A DNA stretch of 64,000 bases from Zantedeschia hybrid cultivar (Eukaryota; Streptophyta; Magnoliopsida; Alismatales; Araceae): NCBI GenBank assembly GCA_030544215.1, contig JARZZO010000014.1:40329734-40393733 (forward strand), written 5' to 3'. The position numbers and the translations under genes are program-made. The number at the start of each line of letters is the position of its first letter. Position 1 is the stretch's first letter. Shown piece after piece: positions 25,060 through 36,823 of the stretch. The notes beneath the pieces are model-generated. The model saw nothing but the letters and a program-made list of their open reading frames with translations, did not search any database and had not been told where the DNA came from.

Positions 25060-25202
25060 CTACTCGCCTACAATTACAAAATCAAAAAGTTCTAATTAGA
25101 ATCCTAAAACCTATGCTACCGACGTGCCTGTACGGGATAATGTATTTATTTGCCGAATTTACAACATTTAACCTAGTTATTTATTTATTTGCCAAACCGT
25201 AT

Positions 25203-25214
25203 GCTCTGATACCA
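25203..25214 (-). promoter_or_regulatory. GB primer-binding site
   Basis: Minus strand TGGTATCAGAGC, two bases inside the 5' LTR. It matches initiator-Met tRNA and fixes the LTR end. Confidence 0.93.
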
Positions 25215-25216
25215 AC

Positions 25217-27544
25217 TGTAACGACCCGCCACCCTATAATCGGGGATCCGATTACTAAATGGGTACCGAATCATTAATTTGGGACCAAACCAGGATCTAG
25301 TAAGTCTGGGAAATAAATAATAAACTAAGCTAAACATTCACATCGCATTGAATTGAAATGAAAGTGCAGGAAATTAAAATTATTACAATGCGACTCGATT
25401 ACAGCAAATAATTACATACTCCATCTGAAAAGAAATAATTAAACATACAGGCCAGAAATAAATGACAACTACATCGGGGCATACCCCGGAACAACTGCCG
25501 AAGAAGCACAACACACGGCCGCACACGCCGCTCTAAGTCTGCTGGGAGTCCTCACCTAAAAACCGCAGGGGTGAGTCTCAAGAACAAGACTCAGTAGGGA
25601 TCCTTCGATCCCCACTGCCCACGCACACACCTACAAGTGTATAGTACAACTAACGGTGAAGTAACAAGTGTAGTGGCAGGTACAATTCCTAATTCTCTAC
25701 GTGAGAATACATGGAATCGCAGTTATAATAATCATGCACATTCTAAACCAGCCGTTAGAAAATCTACAACCGTCATCTCGATAGAACTCACCGACCGTGC
25801 AAACAACGGTGGGGAAAACCTCGACCCGCTGAGACCAAGGAGTAGCCCCTCGGATAGCACGCTCGCTACTCCGGCCCAACTGGCTCAGGTGACTACCCCT
25901 TCCCCCAGCATGAGTGACTCTCCGAATGTACCACTCCGACACCGGTACTAGCTGACACCGGGGTTCACCAGGTGACCCTCTCTCACTAGGCGTCACCCCG
26001 CCCACGCCCCCACCGGCGCTGTGCTCACGCCCCCACCAGCACAGGGTGATAAAGTGCTACAATGTCACTCCAGGTCCACAGTAACTGAAAACCCAACACA
26101 GTGCGATCCGGTCACGTGAAAAGCCCGCGATCGCATAACACACATAGAATCATCCGATCATGAGGAATCCATCTCTTTCGGGTGCACTAAAACATGTGCT
26201 AACCATCTAACTAGCAGTATGAACACGTTTTACTGGCATGCATTAGTGAGATTCTGTCTTGAATCGCGTCGACCAAGGTCGATGCCATTCAGGCCCCAAG
26301 TACAGGTTTATATAAATCAGTCTTCAGATTCTGGCCTTAAAAGGCGTCGACACCAGTAGTCGCCTTTTAAAAGGCGTCGACATCCCCAGACGCCATTCAA
26401 CACGAAAATCCGGAATTTCCAAGAGCTTTATTCAGGGGATTTCTGTGGTTAAAACGCGTCATGGACGCCTGACGCCATTCAAAAATGCGTCGTTTACCCA
26501 TGACGCCATTTAGCCACAGAATCCCCGACCTGGCAGTCTGCCTGTCAGTCGATTTCCTGTCTAAAAGGCGTTGTGATGGTCCGACGCCCTTCAAAAAGGC
26601 GTCGTCCATGCACGACGTCTTTCAGCCCCAGGAACCAGGAACGCCCTAAACCCGAGGGCTCCCTTTCCAACCCCAAATAACCCCAAAAATCATTCAAACT
26701 AGAGGGGAAACGGAGAGCAAGACAATTCATAGGCAAACACCCCCATAGAGAACCTAAACATGCTCATCCTAAACCCCTAAAACCAAAGATCTACCACATG
26801 CATATCGAGGAAAACATGATTTAAACACAACGCTGCAGGGAACGTCACCCTACCGGACACTCGAACTCCACCAAGCTCTACGCCGTTCACCCTTCTCGCC
26901 CCACGCCGCCGCCGGTACCGCCGTGGTCGTCCTTACTCTACCGTGACGTCGGCCGCCGTCCGGAGAGTAGAACGCCGCAGTGGAAGTGGAGGTGGTAGTG
27001 GTATGAGTTAGGTAGAGGATGGAGTGGAGGGAGAGGCGAAATGGTGGGAGGAAAAGAGGGAGGAGGAGGTGGTCGCCGCCGGTCGCCGGAGGAGGAGGAG
27101 AGAGGGAGAGTAGGAGAAAATGAGGGAAAGAAGGAGGGCTCGCGGGGGTAACCAGGAACTGGCTAAAACGCGTCGACATCTACAGACGCCTATCAGGTGA
27201 CAAGACGGCCGCTCTGACAAGATTCTGACACGCGTCGTCCTACACAGACGCCATTCAGACAACTTGTCAGGGCCGTACTCTGACACACCCAGAGTCGCAA
27301 TCTGAAAGGCGTCGTCCTTCGCAGACGCCGTTCAGACGACCTGACAGGGCCGTACCCACGCGGCCCAAGGCCAACCCCCGCGGCTCCCACGTGGCAGCAC
27401 CTGAAACGCGTCTGCCAAGGTGGACACCGTTTAAAACGCGTCTCTAGGTCCTGACGCGATTCAACTCAGAACTTCCGCCCCCCACAAGGATTAGAACAAC
27501 AGGGTCCGACCCGAAAACCGGATCCGAAAGTCTCGATCCTTACA
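25217..27544 (-). repeat. GB 5' LTR
   Basis: 2328 bases, TGTAACG at 25217 to CTTACA at 27544 (plus-strand view). Inverted-repeat clusters lie at about 26265-26630 and 27165-27470, hairpins at the same relative positions as in the 3' LTR. A CT-rich tract lies between the clusters. No separate gene is visible. Confidence 0.95.
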
Positions 27545-29620
27545 AGGAGATTCTTGGGACTTGCAGGTTATTACAGGCGGTTTGTTCAGGGGTTTTCTTC
27601 AATAGCGGCCCCCTTGTCGAGATTGACTCGAAAGGGAGTTCGTTTTGTGTGGACCGAGGAGTGTGAGCGGAGTTTCACTAAGTTAAAGACTCGCCTCACT
27701 TCGGCCCCAGTGTTAGTGCTTCCATCTGGTTCAGGTGGGTTTGTGGTTTACTCAGACGGATCCCGTCGAGGTTTGGGCGTAGTTCTAATGCAGCATGGCA
27801 GGGTTGTGGCTTATGCTTCTAGACAGCTGAAGAAGCATGAGGAGAACTATCCCACCCATGATTTGGAATTGGCAGCTGTGGTTTTTGCACTCAAGATCTG
27901 GAGACATTACTTGTATGGTGAGAAATTTCAGGTTTTTACTGATCACAAGAGCCTGAAGTATGTGTTCACACAGAGGGACCTGAATTTGAGGCAGCGTAGG
28001 TAGATGGAGTTCATCAAAGATTATGACCTTGACCTTTCTTACCATCCGGGCAAGGCGAATGTAGTGGCAGACGCCTTGAGTCGGAAGACGGTCATGTCAT
28101 ACCTTATGATTCGAGAATGGAAATTATTTGAGCAGGTTGTGGAATCTTCCTTTCGGGTTCCACATAAGGATGATAGACCCGTGTTGGCCAGCTTGACTGT
28201 GAGACCAGCAGTGTACCATGCTGTGATTGAGGCTCAGAGGGCAGATGTAGAATTACCGCAGATTCTCCAGAGACCAGAGGTGGAATTATGGGATGACGAC
28301 ACAGTCAGGTTCAGAGGTAGACTTTATGTTCCGGCCGAAGAGGACATACGTAAGAGTGTCCTTGATGAGGCGCACCGTTCTAGGTATGCAGTGCATCCCG
28401 TGACAACCAAGATGTATCATTGTTTGAGGAGGCACTTTTGGTGGCCTGGTATGAAGAAAGATGTGGCTGAGTATGTGGCTAGGTGCATGACGTGTCAACA
28501 GGTTAAGGCAGAACATCAGAGACCAGGAGGGTTGTTGCAGCCCTTGCCGATTCCGGAGTGGAAATGGGAGCACGTGACTATGGACTTTGTGATGGGATTA
28601 CCTGCATCCCCTGACAGGAGAGACGCTATCTAGGTTATTGTTGATCGGCTGACCAAGTCGGCACACTTCCTGGCTATTAGGAAGGACTGGTCAGTCGGTA
28701 AGCTGGCTAAGTTGTTCGTAGACCGGATCATCTCCTTGCACGGAGTACCCTTGTCCATCGTATCAGATCGGGATCCGAGGTTTACTTCCAGGTTCTGGAA
28801 GAGTTTTCAGAAGGCCTTGGGCACGCAGTTGGCCTTCAGTTCGGCCTATCACCCCGAGACTGATGGGCAGTCGGAGAGGACCATTCAGACGCTAGAAGAT
28901 ATGCTTAGGGCATGTTGCTTAGACTGGGGAGGTTCTTGGGAACAACATTTGCCTACTGTGGAGTTTGCCTACAACAACAGTTATCATTCTAGCATCGGCA
29001 TGGCGCCTTACGAGGCTTTGTACGAGTGACCGTGTCGATCTCCTCTATGTTGGTCCGAGATTGATGAGAGGCAGGTTGCAGGGCCAGAGTTAGTTCAGCA
29101 GTGTGCAGAGGTTGCCAGGATGGTACGGCAGAGATTGACCACAGCCCAGAGCAGGCAGAAAAGTTATGCTGATATCCGGAGGAGACTGCTTGAGTTTGAG
29201 GTTGGGGACCACGTGTTTCTCCGAGTCTCACCCTCCAAGGGTGTGATGAGATTCGGGAAGCGAGGCAAACTGAGTCCGCGATATATCGGGCCCTTTCCCA
29301 TTCTTGCTCGAATTGGGGAAACCGCGTATCAGTTGGCCTTGCCACCTAATCTTGCAGGGGTGCATGATGTGTTCCACGTTTCTTTGCTGAGAAAATATGT
29401 TCAGGATCCATCCCATGTCTTGGATTTTTCGGAGTTGGAGATCGCTGAGGACCTGTCCTTCCCAGAGTTTCCAGTTCGTATTGAGGATCGCAGAGAACAG
29501 GTCCTTCGGAACAAGGTTGTGCCTTTGGTTAAGGTAATTTGGCAGTACCGCTCTGGGGGCGAGGCAACCTGGGAGCGTGAGGACGAGATACGGGAGCAGT
29601 TTCCTTACCTTTTCTCGTAA
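27545..29620 (+). pseudogene. gag-pol: GA gag-pol, second part (RT end, RNase H, integrase, chromodomain-like tail)
   Basis: Resumes at the AGGAG duplication (RSFLGLAGYYRRF). RNase H has VVYSDGS. Stops: TAG 28001-28003 (Trp in RQRRWMEF), TAG 28631-28633 (Trp in DAIWVIVDR), TGA 29027-29029 (Arg in LYGRPCR). Integrase zinc finger and core lie near 28380-28900. The final 166-codon stretch ends in a chromodomain-like EATWERE segment and TAA at 29618-29620. The first two stops are TGG to TAG and the third fits CGA to TGA, all C-to-T type changes on one strand or the other. Confidence 0.93.
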
Positions 29621-29692
29621 GTTATCTTGTGAGCTTGTATCTCTATGTTTTGACCTAGTTAATTCTAGCAGGCAATTTCGGGGGCGAAATTC

Positions 29693-29711
29693 TTTTAAAG
29701 GGGGGGGAGAA
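29693..29711 (+). promoter_or_regulatory. GA polypurine tract
   Basis: TTTTAAAGGGGGGGGAGAA immediately before the TGTAAGG start of the 3' LTR. Confidence 0.9.
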
Positions 29712-32141
29712 TGTAAGGACTAAGGCTTTCGGATCCGGTTTTCGAGGTAGGACCCTGTAGTTCAGGCCCCAGTGGGGAAGAGACTCTGTGATGTTTTGCG
29801 TCGAGCGGGCTCGACGCGGTTTAAACGGCGTCCAGCGAGGCAGACGCGTTTTAGCTTGTGCCACGTGGGTGCCACGTGGACTGGCTTTGGGCCGCGAAAG
29901 TACGGCCCTGACATGTCGTCTGAACGGCGTCCGCGAGGGACGACGCCTTTCATACTGCGACCCTGGGTTGTCAGTGTACGGCTCCAGTCTTGTCGTCTGA
30001 ACGGCGTCTTGGTTGGACGACGCATTTCAGACTGCTGTCAGAGCGATTCAGAGTCCTGTCAGAGCGGCCGTCATGTCAACTGATAGGCGTCCGTCATGTC
30101 GACGTGTTTTAGCCGGTCTCTGGTTAACCCCGCGAGCCTTCCCTCTTTTCCTCATTTTCTTCCTTCTCTCTTTCTCTCCACCCTACCTCCGGCGACGCCC
30201 CTTTCCCCTCTTTCTTTTCTTCCACCACTTCGTCTTTCCCTCCAACTCCATCAACCACTTAGCTCTCGCCTCTACCACCACCACTTCCTCCGCGGCGTTT
30301 TACTCTCCGGACGGCAGCCGACGTCCCGGTGGAGTAAGGACGACCTCGGCGGTACCGGCGGCGGCGTGGGGCGAGACGGGCGGACGACTTGGAGCTTGGA
30401 GGAGTTCAAGTAATCGGTAGGGTGACGGTTCCCATAGTGTTGTGTTTTAAACTATGTTTCCCCCGTTTAAAGCATGTTATGGATCTTTGGTTTTGGGGTA
30501 GAATGAGAATGTTAGGGGCTTTTCTTTGATGGGAATGGAAGTTTCTATGGATATGGATTCATGATGGCTTGATTTGCCCTCTTTCTCCTTTGTTTTTGGG
30601 GTTTTTGGGGGTGGAAAGGGAGCCCTCGGGCTCGAGACAGATCCTGGTTTCTTGCGCTAAAAGACGTCGTGCATGGACGATGCCTTTTAGAAGGGCGTCG
30701 GGCCATCACGACGCCTTTTAAACAGAAATCGTTCCATTAGGGCTCTGTCAGTTCGGGGATTCTGGCGTTGAAAGACGTCATGCCTGTACGACGCGATTTA
30801 GAATAGCGTCGGGACACCATGACACCTTTTAAGGCAGAAATCTCCCGATTCAGGTTTTCTGTTAATTCCGGATTTCCTGTTAATCGGCGTCTGAGGATGT
30901 CGACACCTTTTAAAAGGTGTCTACCTGTAGCGACGCCTTTTAAGCCAGATTCTGAGGACAGTATTTCATGAACTAGTTTAGGGTGCTTGAATGGCGTCGG
31001 CCTTGGGCGACGCGATTCAAGATAGAACCACACTAATCCATGCCAGTAAAATGTGTTTACACTTCTAGATAGTTGGTTATATGCATGCTTTAGTAGACTC
31101 GATAATGATGAACTCTTCGTGACCGGATGGCACTTCGTTGTATGTCGTGCGACCGTGGACTTCTTCCGTGACCGGATCGCACCGTGCCGTGTTTTATGTT
31201 TCGGTGGACCTAGAGTGACAGTTGTAGCGTTCTACACCCTGTGTCAGTGCGAAGGGACACAGCGCTGACGGGAGCAGTGGCGGGGTGACGCCTAGTGGAG
31301 AGGGTCACCTGGTGAACCCCGGGGTTAGCTAGCTTGTACCGATGTCGGAGTGGTACCTTTTGGAGTGTCACTCGTGCTGGGGGAAGGAGTAACCACCTGA
31401 GCCAGTTGGGCCGGAGTAGTCAGCGTGCTATCCGAAGGGTTACTGTTTGGTCTCAGCGGGTCGGTGTTTGCTGGGGGAAGGAGTAACCGCCGAGGTAGCC
31501 AGCGTGCTATCCGAGGGGTTACTGTTTGGTCTCAGCGGGTCGGTGTTTCCCACTTTCGTTGGGTGGTTGACGCGTTTTGAGGATACGCTGATTACGGATT
31601 CCCTGATAAATTGGAATTATGCATGATAATTATACTTCGAATGCATGTGATTCACATTGAAATTTAGGTGTAGTAATTACCGCTTTACTTGGTTACTATA
31701 TCTCCGCTGTACTTTGCACTTGTGGGTGTGTGTGTGGGCAATGGGGATCGAAGGATCCCTACTAAGTCTTCTCGTTGAGACTCTCCCCTGCGGTTTTCAG
31801 GTGAGGACTCCCGACAGACTTAGCGAGGAGTGTGCGACTGTGTGTTGAGCACCGACGGCTGTTGTTCCGGGGTATGCCCCGATGTAGTTGTTATTTTATT
31901 CCTGGCCTGTATGTATAATCATTTCTATTCTGTTGGAGTATGTAATTATTTGCTGTATCGAGTCGCATTATAATAACTTTTAAATTTCTACATTTTCCTT
32001 TCAATTCAATGCGATGTGAATGTTTAGCTTAGTTTATTATTTATTTCCCAGACTTACTTAGATCCTGGTTTGGTTCCAAATTAATGATTCGGTACCCATT
32101 TAGTAATCGGATCCCCGATTATAGGGTGGCGGGTCGTTACA
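29712..32141 (+). repeat. GA 3' LTR
   Basis: 2430 bases, longer than the 5' LTR mainly because of an extra repeat at 31471-31548. Inverted-repeat clusters lie at about 29800-30115 and 30655-31025. Its first cluster unit is TGCGTCGAG/CTCGACGCG where the 5' LTR has CACGTCGAG/CTCGACGTG, a change that keeps the stem paired. Confidence 0.94.
31377..31548 (+). repeat. Imperfect tandem repeat within GA 3' LTR
   Basis: A segment starting CTGGGGGAAGGAGTAACC occurs at 31377-31470 and again, shortened by about 15 bases, at 31471-31548. The 5' LTR, both GB LTRs, the solo LTR and GD have a single copy. The GC LTRs have the same full plus shortened pair (44623-44797 and the right-hand equivalent). Confidence 0.85.
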
Positions 32142-32146
32142 ACATA

Positions 32147-33713
32147 CATGTCATTAGTGTAGTTATGGATAGTACAGGGGTTTGACTTGAGCCAGACAGT
32201 CAAACACACACATACACAATATAACAATTTATATTATGACTCTGCAAACTCATAGGCTTAAGGAACTCTTTCTTATCCTTCTTGGTTGCAGTTGTGGATC
32301 ATCCTCACTCCACGCTCAGCCGCCTCGATCAAATTACATAATAAAATTCTCAATTACATGATAATTTTAAAGAGGAAGCCTTATGGTGAGTACATGAATG
32401 AGGGAGGTAGAATCACAATAGAATATGAAAGGGAGTGGTTCACAGACCTCTATTTATTAACTAATAATAAACTACCCAATCACATTAATAATTGATCCAT
32501 TTCCACAAGTTAAATATTAAGTCCTTATCTATGACAACCATGTAGTTTTTAATCAAACAAACCACACATGTAGTGCACATCTCATTGCTAATAAAATTTT
32601 CGAAAATAAATAATAATTTTGGTTTCATAAATTATGGACCAAACAAAATTTGGAGAATTAGAATTTTTCGAAAAATATTATCAATTTGATCATGCTAATT
32701 TAAATCAAATTTAAGTGTGCAATCATAACACATCAAATGTGTATAAAATCTAAAATTAATGGTTTAGAAATATTCCATGCTTAATCTAAACAATTCAAAT
32801 ATATGGGGTAATTTAACAATTAAATATAAGAATTAATCTAACAACTTAGATTAATAATTAGAATTAACAACATTTGTTAATAAATCATAAAATTCATAAT
32901 CCTTTTATTAGGACCCAAAATTAATAATTTCAAAATTTTATTATCAAAATCACATTTTAATAATAAAAATAATTTTTTAAAATTATTGGGCCCTAAAAGA
33001 ATAAGAAAATGGGGGAGGGAGGGTAAAGGGCTCAGCCCAGCTAAGCACTTGGCTTGGGCCAGGGCCCAGCCAAGGGCTCAGACGCAGGCCCGCAGGCTTG
33101 GTCCGAGCCTTGTTGGGTCCTAGCTCGAGTTGCCTGGCTCTGGCCAAGGTCTAGGAAGGCTGGGCCCTGTTGACGGCTAGGGAAACCCTAGCCGCCCGAC
33201 AGGGGCTGCCCAAGGGTTCCTTGCGTAGCAGTGAACCCGACGGCGGTTACCACCATTTGGGGGTCCCTTCCGGCACTGACACCGGCGCCGGCTGGGCACC
33301 AGTGCCCGTCCGCCGGCTACGGCGACGTCGGCGGTGCCGTCCGGCGAGCGGAGCAGGCCCGAGAAGGGCTACAGTGGCCAAATAAAGAAAAAAAGAAAAA
33401 AAATCCTTCCTTCAAATCCTCTTTCATGGTGGTTTCAAAAACGCGGGAGGAAGAAAAAAGGAAGGCTATGGCCGGCCGTCCTCCGCTCCCCACGCCGTCG
33501 GCATCTCGTCCAACGCCGGTGGGCATGGTTTACAGTGATCAAAGCCCCAAAGATCCATCTTATGGATCCGAATCCTTCAAGAACACACCATTCTTTGTCC
33601 AACGAAGAGCACGACGAAAAACCCCAAATAAAAAGTATTTTCTACATATTAAAATCGCGATCGCATCGTGGTGAACATCTCATGAATATTAATCTTGGCC
33701 TGCCTCATGATAT
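32147..33713 (-). other. C1 distal leader: AT-rich then GC-rich, no gene
   Basis: After the ACATA duplication the copia leader continues (CATGTCATTAGTG...). 32500-32990 is AT-rich, with three-base-loop hairpins like those of C2, for example AATTAATCTAA...TTAGATTAATAATT (about 32831-32860) and ATTAACAA, loop CAT, TTGTTAAT. 33000-33540 is GC-rich with long inverted repeats such as CTTGGCTTGGGCC...GGCCCAGCCAAGG (about 33049-33077). A small hairpin TTCTTTGT/ACGAAGA lies near 33590-33610. Short frames (for example 33231-33674) lack recognisable domains. The block ends at a deletion that removed PBS and LTR start. Confidence 0.6.
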
Positions 33714-34857
33714 GCGCCTGACCTAGCAGTTGTTCTTTTATAATAAGTATATTTGCAATTTTTCATAAAACCCATACTTATCTGAAATCTCGTCAAATTA
33801 TCCATCGACTTGAAAACCTTTTGCGTGTGACCCTCTAGGCCCAAGTACCAGTCCAATTAATGGCCCATTAAGCCCAGTAACTCTTTACGGACCCACTGGA
33901 TTAATTAATGTCTTTATATTAATTAATCAGCCAAATTTAATGTCCCACAGTGAATTCGGACGAGCTTCCGATCACGTTGGATGCCAAGCAACATCGCGTG
34001 ATCCTGGATGGCATTGGGGTCATCGCAACCCTCTATTGGAACCTTTCCGTCATCGGTTAGCGAGCGGATATAATCCTTCATCCGTGCAATGTTCCCGAAT
34101 CGACCTAGGGTATGGTTTAATGTTAAACCCTAGCCGGTCGATTCACTTAAATCAGATGCCGTTAATCTATATCGAATAACTCCTTATCTGATACAGAGTC
34201 CGCCCTAGGCAGGTACTTAAGCACATCATTCCCAGAAATTCTATCTCATAATACCGAGAGCGGATGATCCCATATTGAACACACAATTACCTTCGAGGGC
34301 ATTTCTCTGAACCCGATCAATTGACTTATTGATAACCCATGGCTAGGTATTCGTTAGTCAAAGTCAAAGCTCAGAGACGTACCAACAAGGTATCTTTGGC
34401 GTCTCAGGTCCATGGATCATCTACGCAACCGAGACAAAATAATCGAGCTGGTTAACAGTGAGGTATATACCATCTAGCGATTCATGGTCGGATCAGTTTA
34501 GTGAACTCATTCTCCAATGAGCACCTACAGGTCCAGCATAGTGTCTCCACACAAGTGACTTATAGGATCAGTCACCCTCATATGAGCTGAAGAAATCTAT
34601 ACTAGTCTATCAGGATGTTTGATGTCATTCTCAAACATTCTCCGACTATGAACAATTAAGAACATATGTTTATAAGTCTTCGGTCCCATAATTATGATCT
34701 CATCATAATCCGAAGATTGTTGCACGTGTTCATAGACTTCATCGTGATACGATAATCATACATCGAACTAATTATACACAATGAATTAATGCCATTATAT
34801 TAATAAACTGAATGATACATAGTATTGGATTGGTTTTCAGACCACCTAATACTAATA
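33714..34857 (-). repeat. C1 5' LTR, truncated at its inner end
   Basis: Aligns with 5088-6227 of the 3' LTR (1144 versus 1140 bases) from GCGCCTGACCTAGCAG onward. The remaining 420 or so bases and the PBS are missing. Leader sequence is joined directly to mid-LTR, so this is a deletion across the LTR/leader junction. The outer end is ACTAATA instead of ACTAACA. Confidence 0.88.
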
Positions 34858-34862
34858 GTTCA

Positions 34863-35251
34863 TACAAAAGGATTTGAACCTGAGGCAGAGTAGATGGATG
34901 GAGTTTATCAAGGATTATGATTTCGACCTTTCTTATCATCCGAGCAAGGCTAGTGCGTTGGCGGACGCCTTAAGTCGGAAGACGGGCACGTCATATCTAT
35001 TCAGGAATGTAGGTTGTATCAGCAGGTTTTAGAGTCTTCCTTCAGGATTCCCCGAGAGGTTGGCAGAGTCGTATTGGCCAATTTGACTATAAGACCAGTA
35101 GTGTACTATTCGGTGATTGAGGCTCAGAGGGCATATTTAGAGCTACCAAAAATTCTCCAGATATCAGAGGTGAAGCTGTAGGATGAAGTCACAGTCAGGT
35201 TTCGAGGCAGACTTTATGTTCTAGTAAAGGATGAGGTGTGCAAGAGTATTA
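34863..35251 (+). pseudogene. gag-pol: G0 RNase H end and spacer before integrase
   Basis: Continues G0 after C1: KDLNLRQ, MEFIKDYDFDLSYHP and DALSRKT are readable, then a decayed stretch matching the segment before the integrase zinc finger (a TAG in the ELWDD-equivalent at about 35178). It ends at AAGAGTATTA, where C2 inserted. The next bases of the gene are at 54203. Confidence 0.85.
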
Positions 35252-36803
35252 TGTTGGGTTCTCGGGTTTCTTCGGATCTCACACGCAGCGGAAAATAAAA
35301 TATAAATCGGAGATCTGTTCCCGTTTCGAAAAACTAAAAATTACGATTATCAGATAATCGATTCTCACCGTGTGCGGATTCGAATCTGCAACCGTTCGGT
35401 TCCATCGGTGTGACACCGCAAGCCGTGCAAGCGCCCGGCCTCTAGCTAAGTCCACGCGATCCTCCTCGCGACGGATATCCTCACATTCCTCGTTCTTCGC
35501 AGCCCACGAAACCTCCGCCGGTCACCGCAACCATCGCCGCAACGCGCGGACGATTTCCCGTCGAACGGGATTCGAAGAAGCGGCGGAGCAGATCTGGATC
35601 TGTCTCGACGCCAGAGAGAGAGAGAAACAGAGGAGGGGTGGCTAGGGTTAGCAGCAGCTTGGCCTGCTCAGCCCGTTCGCTATGTTTTATACTAACCGCA
35701 CGATTTTTCATAAAAACCCCCGGTTTGTATAAAACCCACTTATTTATCCATCGCCTTGAGAATCATTTGCATGTGACCCTCTAGGCCCAATTACCAGTCC
35801 AGTTAATGGCCCAACAAGCCCAGTGACTCCTCACTGGCTTTATTAATCAATTAATAACCCTTTATTAATTAATTAATCAATCGAATTGATGTCGCACATC
35901 GAATTCGACCGGGCCTCCGATCACATTGGGTGCCAAGCCACACCGCGTGAACCCGAAAGGTATTTGGGGTTAAGTAACCCACTCTTGGAACCTTTCCGCC
36001 GACAATTACCACGTAGATATAATCCTTTATTCGTACAATGCTCTCGAGTCAACTCAGGGTATGGCGTGCTGTCAAACCCTAACCGGTCGACTCACTTGGA
36101 TTGGATGCCGCTGATAATATCGGACAACTCCTTTCTCGAAATTATCATCTGCCCTGGCCAAGGACTTCCACGCATCCTTCCTAGAGCATTCTCTCTCTAA
36201 GTACCGAGAGCGAATGATTCCTTATTGATACACAATTCCCTTCGACGGTATTCCGCTGTACCCAATCCTTGGCGTTTTAGAATCCCGTGGCTAGAGATTC
36301 GTAAACCAAGGTCAAAGCACAGAAGTCCACCGACAAGCTGTCCTTGGTGTCTCAGGTCCGAGGACCATCCACGCAACTGCGACAATAGAATCAAACTGGT
36401 TGACAGTGAGGTACAATACCATCCAACGATTCAGTCGGATCAGTTCAGTGAACTCATTCTCCAATGAGCACCTACAGATTCGCCTTAGTGTCTCCACACA
36501 AGTGACTTATGAGATCAGTCACCCTCATCATATGAGCAGGAGTAATCTGTACTAGTCTAACCGGATATCCGATGTCCTTCTCGGATATCCTCTGACTATG
36601 AATGATTAAGAATATGTGTGTTTAAGTGACCAGTCTCATTAGTATGATCTCATCATAATCTGATCACTATAGCACATATTCACGGAATTCATTATGAAAT
36701 GATAATTAATGCGATTTACACATAATGAATATTATGCCATTATATTAATAAATGAACGAGATTTACAAAGTCAGATTGGCTTGTAGGCCACCTAAAACTA
36801 ACA
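35252..36803 (-). repeat. C2 3' LTR
   Basis: 1552 bases. On the plus strand it begins TGTTGGGTTCTCGGG and ends CTAAAACTAACA against the PPT. The outer third is GC-rich, the remainder AT-rich. It contains GTGACT/AGTCAC (near 36500-36520) and AGTTCA/TGAACT inverted repeats found in all the copia LTRs. No coding sequence is supported. Confidence 0.92.
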
Positions 36804-36818
36804 ATCTCCTACTTGGAC
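36804..36818 (-). promoter_or_regulatory. C2 polypurine tract
   Basis: Minus strand GTCCAAGTAGGAGAT; one purine run base differs from the AAGTGGGAGAT of C1 and C3. Confidence 0.85.
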
Positions 36819-36823
36819 TAAAG

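Larger units (their letters stand above)
18157..27544 (-). mobile_element. GB: nearly intact Tekay/Del-like chromovirus inside GA
   Basis: 9388 bases between the target duplications AGGAG (18152-18156 and 27545-27549), inserted into the RT/RNase H region of GA. It has two LTRs of 2318 and 2328 bases that differ by one ten-base indel and roughly 30 substitutions by eye (a little over 1 percent), a PBS, a single gag-pol frame with one stop, and a PPT. Size, LTR length and gene order fit Tekay/Del chromoviruses. It is at the fourth level of nesting. Confidence 0.96.
13070..32141 (+). mobile_element. GA: full-length Tekay/Del-like chromovirus in C1, interrupted by GB
   Basis: Bounded by TGTAAGG...GTTACA LTRs and target duplication ACATA (13065-13069 and 32142-32146) inside a copia leader sequence that can be followed across the gap by comparison with C2. 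Without GB it is about 9.7 kb. It has both LTRs, PBS, gag-pol and PPT. Its two LTRs differ at several dozen positions by eye, more than those of GB, as expected if GA was already present when GB landed in it. Confidence 0.95.
4664..34857 (-). mobile_element. C1: Ty1/copia element inserted in G0, itself carrying a solo LTR and GA/GB
   Basis: Flanked by the target duplication GTTCA (4659-4663 and 34858-34862), which restores the G0 RNase H reading. Element pieces are 4664-10798, 13014-13069 and 32147-34857, about 8.9 kb without passengers. Minus-strand order is truncated 5' LTR, long leader, gag, protease, integrase, RT, RNase H, PPT, 3' LTR, the Ty1/copia order. The outer end reads TA instead of TG (34857), a point change. 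The 5' LTR start and PBS are deleted, so C1 can no longer be copied. Lineage within copia (Angela- or Tork-like) is not resolved by eye. Confidence 0.92.

Noticed and set aside
33231..33674. 147-codon frame in the C1 leader
   Set aside because: Composition-driven, no recognisable domain, no matching frame in C2.
35247..35251. TATTA as target duplication of C2
   Set aside because: The right flank reads TGTTC, so no clean duplication can be claimed; only a decayed TATTG is plausible.
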